Positions 61,413 through 64,000 of a DNA stretch of 64,000 nucleotides are shown here, in pieces. The notes under the pieces were generated by a model that saw only the letters and a list, made by a program, of their open reading frames with translations, did no database searches and was not told where the DNA came from. The stretch's first letter is position 1. Each line of letters starts with the position of its first letter. A program made the translations under genes and the position numbers. Source of the DNA: Armatimonadota bacterium (GTDB lineage: Bacteria; Armatimonadota; Chthonomonadetes; Chthonomonadales; Chthonomonadaceae); contig JAGWMJ010000001.1 of assembly GCA_028871815.1 (NCBI GenBank), forward strand, positions 124,001-188,000. The letters are read 5' to 3'.

Positions 61413-62693
61413 ATGATGGCTCGCCTCGCCCGCTTCCGCATGCGGAAACGGCCGTCAAGCCAACTCTGGATACTGCTTGCTCTGATAGGTCCGGGCATTA
61501 TTGCGGCGAATGCCGACAACGATGCCGGCGGGATCTTCGCCTATTCGCTCGCCGGCGCGCAGTACGGTTACACGCTGCTTTGGGCGCTGGTACTGGTCAC
61601 GGTAAGTCTGGCGGTATGTCAGGAGATGGGCGCCCGGATGGGCGCCATAACCGGTAAAGGCCTGGCCGACCTCATCCGCGAAGAGTACGGCGTCAAGATG
61701 GCGCTCTTTGCAATGGCCACTCTTTTGGTGGCCAACTTTGCCACCACGGTTTCGGAGTTTGCGGGCATCTCCGCGGCTACACGACTATTCACACCCGGCT
61801 GGTCGCAATGGATCATAGTGCCCGGCTCCGCGGTGATCATCTGGCTTCTCGTCACACGCAGCTCCTACCGGCGCGTCACGCGGATTCTGCTTGCGGCCTC
61901 TGTTGTCTATCTGGCGTACTGCATCTCGGCGTTTCTCGCCCACCCGCCGTGGCTCACGGTGATGAAGCAGACGGTTTGGCCCGGCGCCATCCATCTGGAT
62001 CACGACTATGTGTTCATGGTGATCAACCTCATAGGCACCACGATCACGCCATGGGGCCAGTTCTACATCCAGTCGTCGGTGCGCGACAAGGCGATCAAGC
62101 CGGCTGAGTATCCCTACACGCGCATCGACGTGCTGTTCGGAGCCTTCTTCACCAACTTCATCGCATTCTTCATCATTGTCGCGTGCGGCGCCACGCTGTA
62201 CGCCGTCGGGCATCGTTCCGGCCTGGAAGATGCCGGGCAGGTGGCCGCTGCGCTGCGGCCGATCGCCGGCAGTCTGGCCACCGTCCTGTTTGCCGTCGGG
62301 CTGTTCAACGCCTCCTGCTTTGGGGCGATCACGGTTCCGCTCTCCACAGCGTACGCGGTCACGGAGTCGCTCGGCACCGAATCGGGGCTGGGTTACCGAC
62401 GCCAGGAAGCGCCGCTCTTCGTGGGCATTTTCACGCTGCTGCTTGCGGTGTCGGCAATCACTGTGCTGGTTGGCCGCAACTATCTCACCCTCCTCATCCT
62501 TCTGCCCAACGTAGTGGGCGGTGCGCTGCTGCCGATCATTCTCATTCTTACGCTTAAGCTCATCAACAACCCGCGCATCATGGGCAAGCACACCAACAGC
62601 CGCAGTTACAACGTGATTGCGTGGATCACAACGTGGTTGTTGATCGCACTGACCCTGGTCTTGATCATCACCACGCTGTTTCCTGGCCTTTGA
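61413..62693 (+). CDS. NRAMP-like divalent metal transporter with altered TM1/TM6 motifs
   Basis: 426 residues, about 11 TM helices with the LeuT-like NRAMP fold. TM1 has IAANADNDAGGI in place of the classical DPGN. The TM6 region has ITPWGQFYIQSS in place of MPHN/MPH. These changes resemble the NRAMP-related Mg2+ transporter (NRMT) clade rather than Mn/Fe NRAMPs, so the substrate may be Mg2+ or a broader metal range. AGAGAGG lies ~12 bases before the ATG. Followed 5 bases later by the nitronate monooxygenase gene. Confidence 0.86.
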   Translation: MMARLARFRMRKRPSSQLWILLALIGPGIIAANADNDAGGIFAYSLAGAQYGYTLLWALVLVTVSLAVCQEMGARMGAITGKGLADLIREEYGVKMALFAMATLLVANFATTVSEFAGISAATRLFTPGWSQWIIVPGSAVIIWLLVTRSSYRRVTRILLAASVVYLAYCISAFLAHPPWLTVMKQTVWPGAIHLDHDYVFMVINLIGTTITPWGQFYIQSSVRDKAIKPAEYPYTRIDVLFGAFFTNFIAFFIIVACGATLYAVGHRSGLEDAGQVAAALRPIAGSLATVLFAVGLFNASCFGAITVPLSTAYAVTESLGTESGLGYRRQEAPLFVGIFTLLLAVSAITVLVGRNYLTLLILLPNVVGGALLPIILILTLKLINNPRIMGKHTNSRSYNVIAWITTWLLIALTLVLIITTLFPGL

Positions 62694-62698
62694 TCACG

Positions 62699-63712
62699 AT
62701 GATGTCGATGAATGATCCTGCCGCTCGGCTGCGGCAACTGCTGGGTGGCGGCATGGAGCTGCCGGTGATGCAGGCGCCCACGGGGAGCATCGCGACGCCG
62801 GAACTGGCGGCCGCGGTGAGCGCGGCCGGCGGCATCGGCTCACTCGGCTTGACCTGGCATACGCCCGAAGCGGCGGCGGATGCCGTGCGAAGAACGCGGC
62901 TGCTGACGGTGGCGCCGTTTGTCGCCAACTTTGCGCTGGCCTTTGACCCGGTAGGTCTGCCGGCCGTTTTAGAGGCCGGCGTGCCTATTGTGTCGTTCTC
63001 GTGGGGTGATCCGGCGCCGTACGCGCCGCTGCTCAGGTCGGCGGGTGTGCCGTTCGGTGTCCAGGTGGGTTCGCGCCAGGAAGCCGCAGTCGCGCTGGGG
63101 AGCCGACCCGACTTCCTGATCTGCCAGGGCGTAGAAGCGGGCGGACACGTGCAGTCGAGCGCGTCACTCGGCAGCCTGATGAACGCCGTTGCTGCTTTGG
63201 GCAGCGACACGCCCCTGATTGCCGCAGGTGGGATCGCCGACGCGGAAGGCATCGCCGGGGCGCTGCTGGCCGGAGCCTGCGCGGTGATACTTGGCACCCG
63301 TTTTGTGGCGACGATCGAGAGCGGGGCGCACGAGGTGTACAAGCATCGCCTCACGACGGCCGACGGCAGCGATACCCGGTTGACATTCTGCTTCCGCGAC
63401 GGCTGGCCGGACGCGCGGCACCGGGTACTGCGCAACCAAACCCTGGAGATGTGGGAAGCGGCCGGATCGCCCCCGCCGCGCGAGCGTCCGGGCGAGGGCG
63501 ATGTTACCGCGATGCGTCCGGACGGCAGCCGCGTGCTGCGCTACGATGATGCCGCTCCGCGCGCCGATATGACGGGCGATGTCGAGGCCATGGCCATGTA
63601 CAGCGGCACCGGATGCGGCCGGATTCGCGAGGTGGTAAGCGCCGGCCCGCTTACCCGGGTGCTTGGCGAGGAGGCGCTGGAGCGGGCGCGATTACTGACT
63701 GCAAACGGGTGA
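62699..63712 (+). CDS. Nitronate monooxygenase (2-nitropropane dioxygenase family)
   Basis: 337 residues from the ATG at 62699 (ATGs at 62702 and 62708 also possible). FMN-dependent TIM-barrel enzyme. Motifs: PVMQAPTGSIATPELAAAV, VSAAGGIGSLGL, the catalytic His in QGVEAGGHVQSS, LIAAGGIADAEGIAGALLAG, and CAVILGTRFVAT, with ESGAHEVYKHR downstream. It oxidises alkyl nitronates to carbonyls and nitrite, or is an FMN-dependent enoyl-ACP-reductase-like relative. Probably co-transcribed with the NRAMP-like gene. Confidence 0.9.
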   Translation: MMSMNDPAARLRQLLGGGMELPVMQAPTGSIATPELAAAVSAAGGIGSLGLTWHTPEAAADAVRRTRLLTVAPFVANFALAFDPVGLPAVLEAGVPIVSFSWGDPAPYAPLLRSAGVPFGVQVGSRQEAAVALGSRPDFLICQGVEAGGHVQSSASLGSLMNAVAALGSDTPLIAAGGIADAEGIAGALLAGACAVILGTRFVATIESGAHEVYKHRLTTADGSDTRLTFCFRDGWPDARHRVLRNQTLEMWEAAGSPPPRERPGEGDVTAMRPDGSRVLRYDDAAPRADMTGDVEAMAMYSGTGCGRIREVVSAGPLTRVLGEEALERARLLTANG

Positions 63713-63769
63713 CGGGCCAAGCCGGCGCGAATTGCGCGCAGCGGCAACGTTATCGGGTCGTCAGCGCGG

Positions 63770-64000
63770 TCAAACCCGGTCAGCCGGGGCAGCCGCCCTT
63801 GACAGCCTGTCGTGAACAGCCAGCCAATCCTCGCCGGATGGCGGGTCATCCACAACGATGCGATCGACGCTCCGGGCGTCCAACGCGCGCAGCGCGGCGT
63901 ACAACAGATGCGCGTACCCGGCGGCGGCGTCAGGCATGCGAATGGCGTGCAGCCGCGCGGACGCCACAGCAGTCGAACCGGACATCGTGAGCCAGCCGAC
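63770..64000 (-). CDS. C-terminal part of a Sua5/TsaC-type L-threonylcarbamoyladenylate synthase (cut by window edge)
   Basis: The frame is open to the edge of the window (first codon at 64000-63998), so the start is missing. The visible ~76 residues match the C-terminal Sua5 domain: RMPDAAAGYAHLLYAALRAL, DARSVDRIVVDDPPS, and EDWLAVHDRLSRAA. Sua5 makes threonylcarbamoyl-AMP for tRNA t6A37. The catalytic YrdC domain would lie outside the window. Confidence 0.7.
   Translation of the reverse strand, partial: VGWLTMSGSTAVASARLHAIRMPDAAAGYAHLLYAALRALDARSVDRIVVDDPPSGEDWLAVHDRLSRAAAPADRV

Noticed and set aside
61785-62591. 268-residue minus-strand ORF over the NRAMP-like gene
   Set aside because: Antisense, Arg/Glu/His-rich, no motif; a shadow of the sense gene.

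Overview
This is a GC-rich bacterial chromosome segment of about 62-63% G+C by eye, with tightly packed genes and many 4-base start/stop overlaps (ATGA or GTGA). Several genes point to Armatimonadota or a close relative. They are an H-X9-DG type prepilin-like protein whose N-terminus reads [19 protein letters not shown] then [13 protein letters not shown], a GloVer-repeat secreted protein, a GH78 rhamnosidase and a three-subunit succinate dehydrogenase. The phylum is an inference from protein style, not a measured placement. Most genes are ordinary chromosomal housekeeping or envelope genes. The two accessory stretches are 46.06-47.0 kb (a repeat array) and 53.5-55.6 kb (a scrambled CRISPR/mobile island).

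Layout. 0-4.3 kb: a secreted GloVer/FG-GAP repeat protein (-), then moaC and a 2-Cys peroxiredoxin (+). 4.3-10.1 kb (-): htrA-type protease, a lipoprotein-like efflux adapter and an RND pump. 10.3-17 kb (-): MFS transporter, cinA, recA, apgM, hisC and a small membrane protein, apparently one operon; metF diverges from it. 18.4-24.6 kb: a zinc-ribbon microprotein, GH78 rhamnosidase and DUF1801 protein (-), a BNR-like secreted protein (+), a prepilin-like protein plus lipoprotein (-), and tRNA-Asp (-). 24.6-33.4 kb: pgl (-), then a secreted-protein cluster of two TlpA-like thioredoxins, two M1 aminopeptidases and a metallophosphatase (+). 33.4-36.8 kb: PHP-type histidinol phosphatase and a small membrane-anchored protein (-), then an ECF sigma/anti-sigma pair (+). 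37-41.6 kb: sdhCAB (-) with a divergent LysR regulator. 41.6-46 kb: a Gfo/Idh/MocA oxidoreductase, secreted HEYGH metalloprotease and pyrK operon (-), and mrp (+). 46.06-47.0 kb: five mosaic tandem repeats, followed by a short acidic protein gene with a textbook promoter and a strong hairpin. 47.4-53.4 kb: a GT-C glycosyltransferase and LmeA/DUF2993 pair (-) and a heterodimeric ABC exporter (+). 53.5-55.6 kb: the island. 55.9-64 kb: fumC and a DUF6941 protein (-), ferredoxin, PduO-type adenosyltransferase, DUF2092 protein, PD40 protein, NRAMP-like transporter and nitronate monooxygenase (+), and the C-terminal end of a Sua5-type tRNA-modification protein (-) cut by the window edge.

The most unusual region is 53.56-55.61 kb. 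The first 37 codons of what looks like cmr1 (type III-B CRISPR effector) run straight into a 36-base CRISPR-like repeat ending ATTGAAAC. Just beyond it lies the C-terminal piece of a SNF2-type helicase, then a type IB topoisomerase homologue. In that homologue the expected catalytic Tyr is Phe, the tail is made of 21-bp tandem repeats, and the stop codon lies inside a second copy of the repeat. A 38-base spacer and a decayed third repeat follow. I read this as a collapsed and rearranged CRISPR-Cas III-B locus carrying a helicase-topoisomerase relic. A second unusual structure is the 46-47 kb array, whose units carry inverted arms made of 9-bp quasi-repeats (CATNNGTCN).

Starts and signals. Several genes (pgl, the ECF sigma factor, the BNR-like protein and probably metF) have a -10 hexamer 5-12 bases before the start codon and no Shine-Dalgarno, which suggests leaderless transcripts. 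Non-ATG starts appear at several couplings. The RND adapter has a clear lipoprotein-like signal that no ATG, GTG or TTG codon can start.
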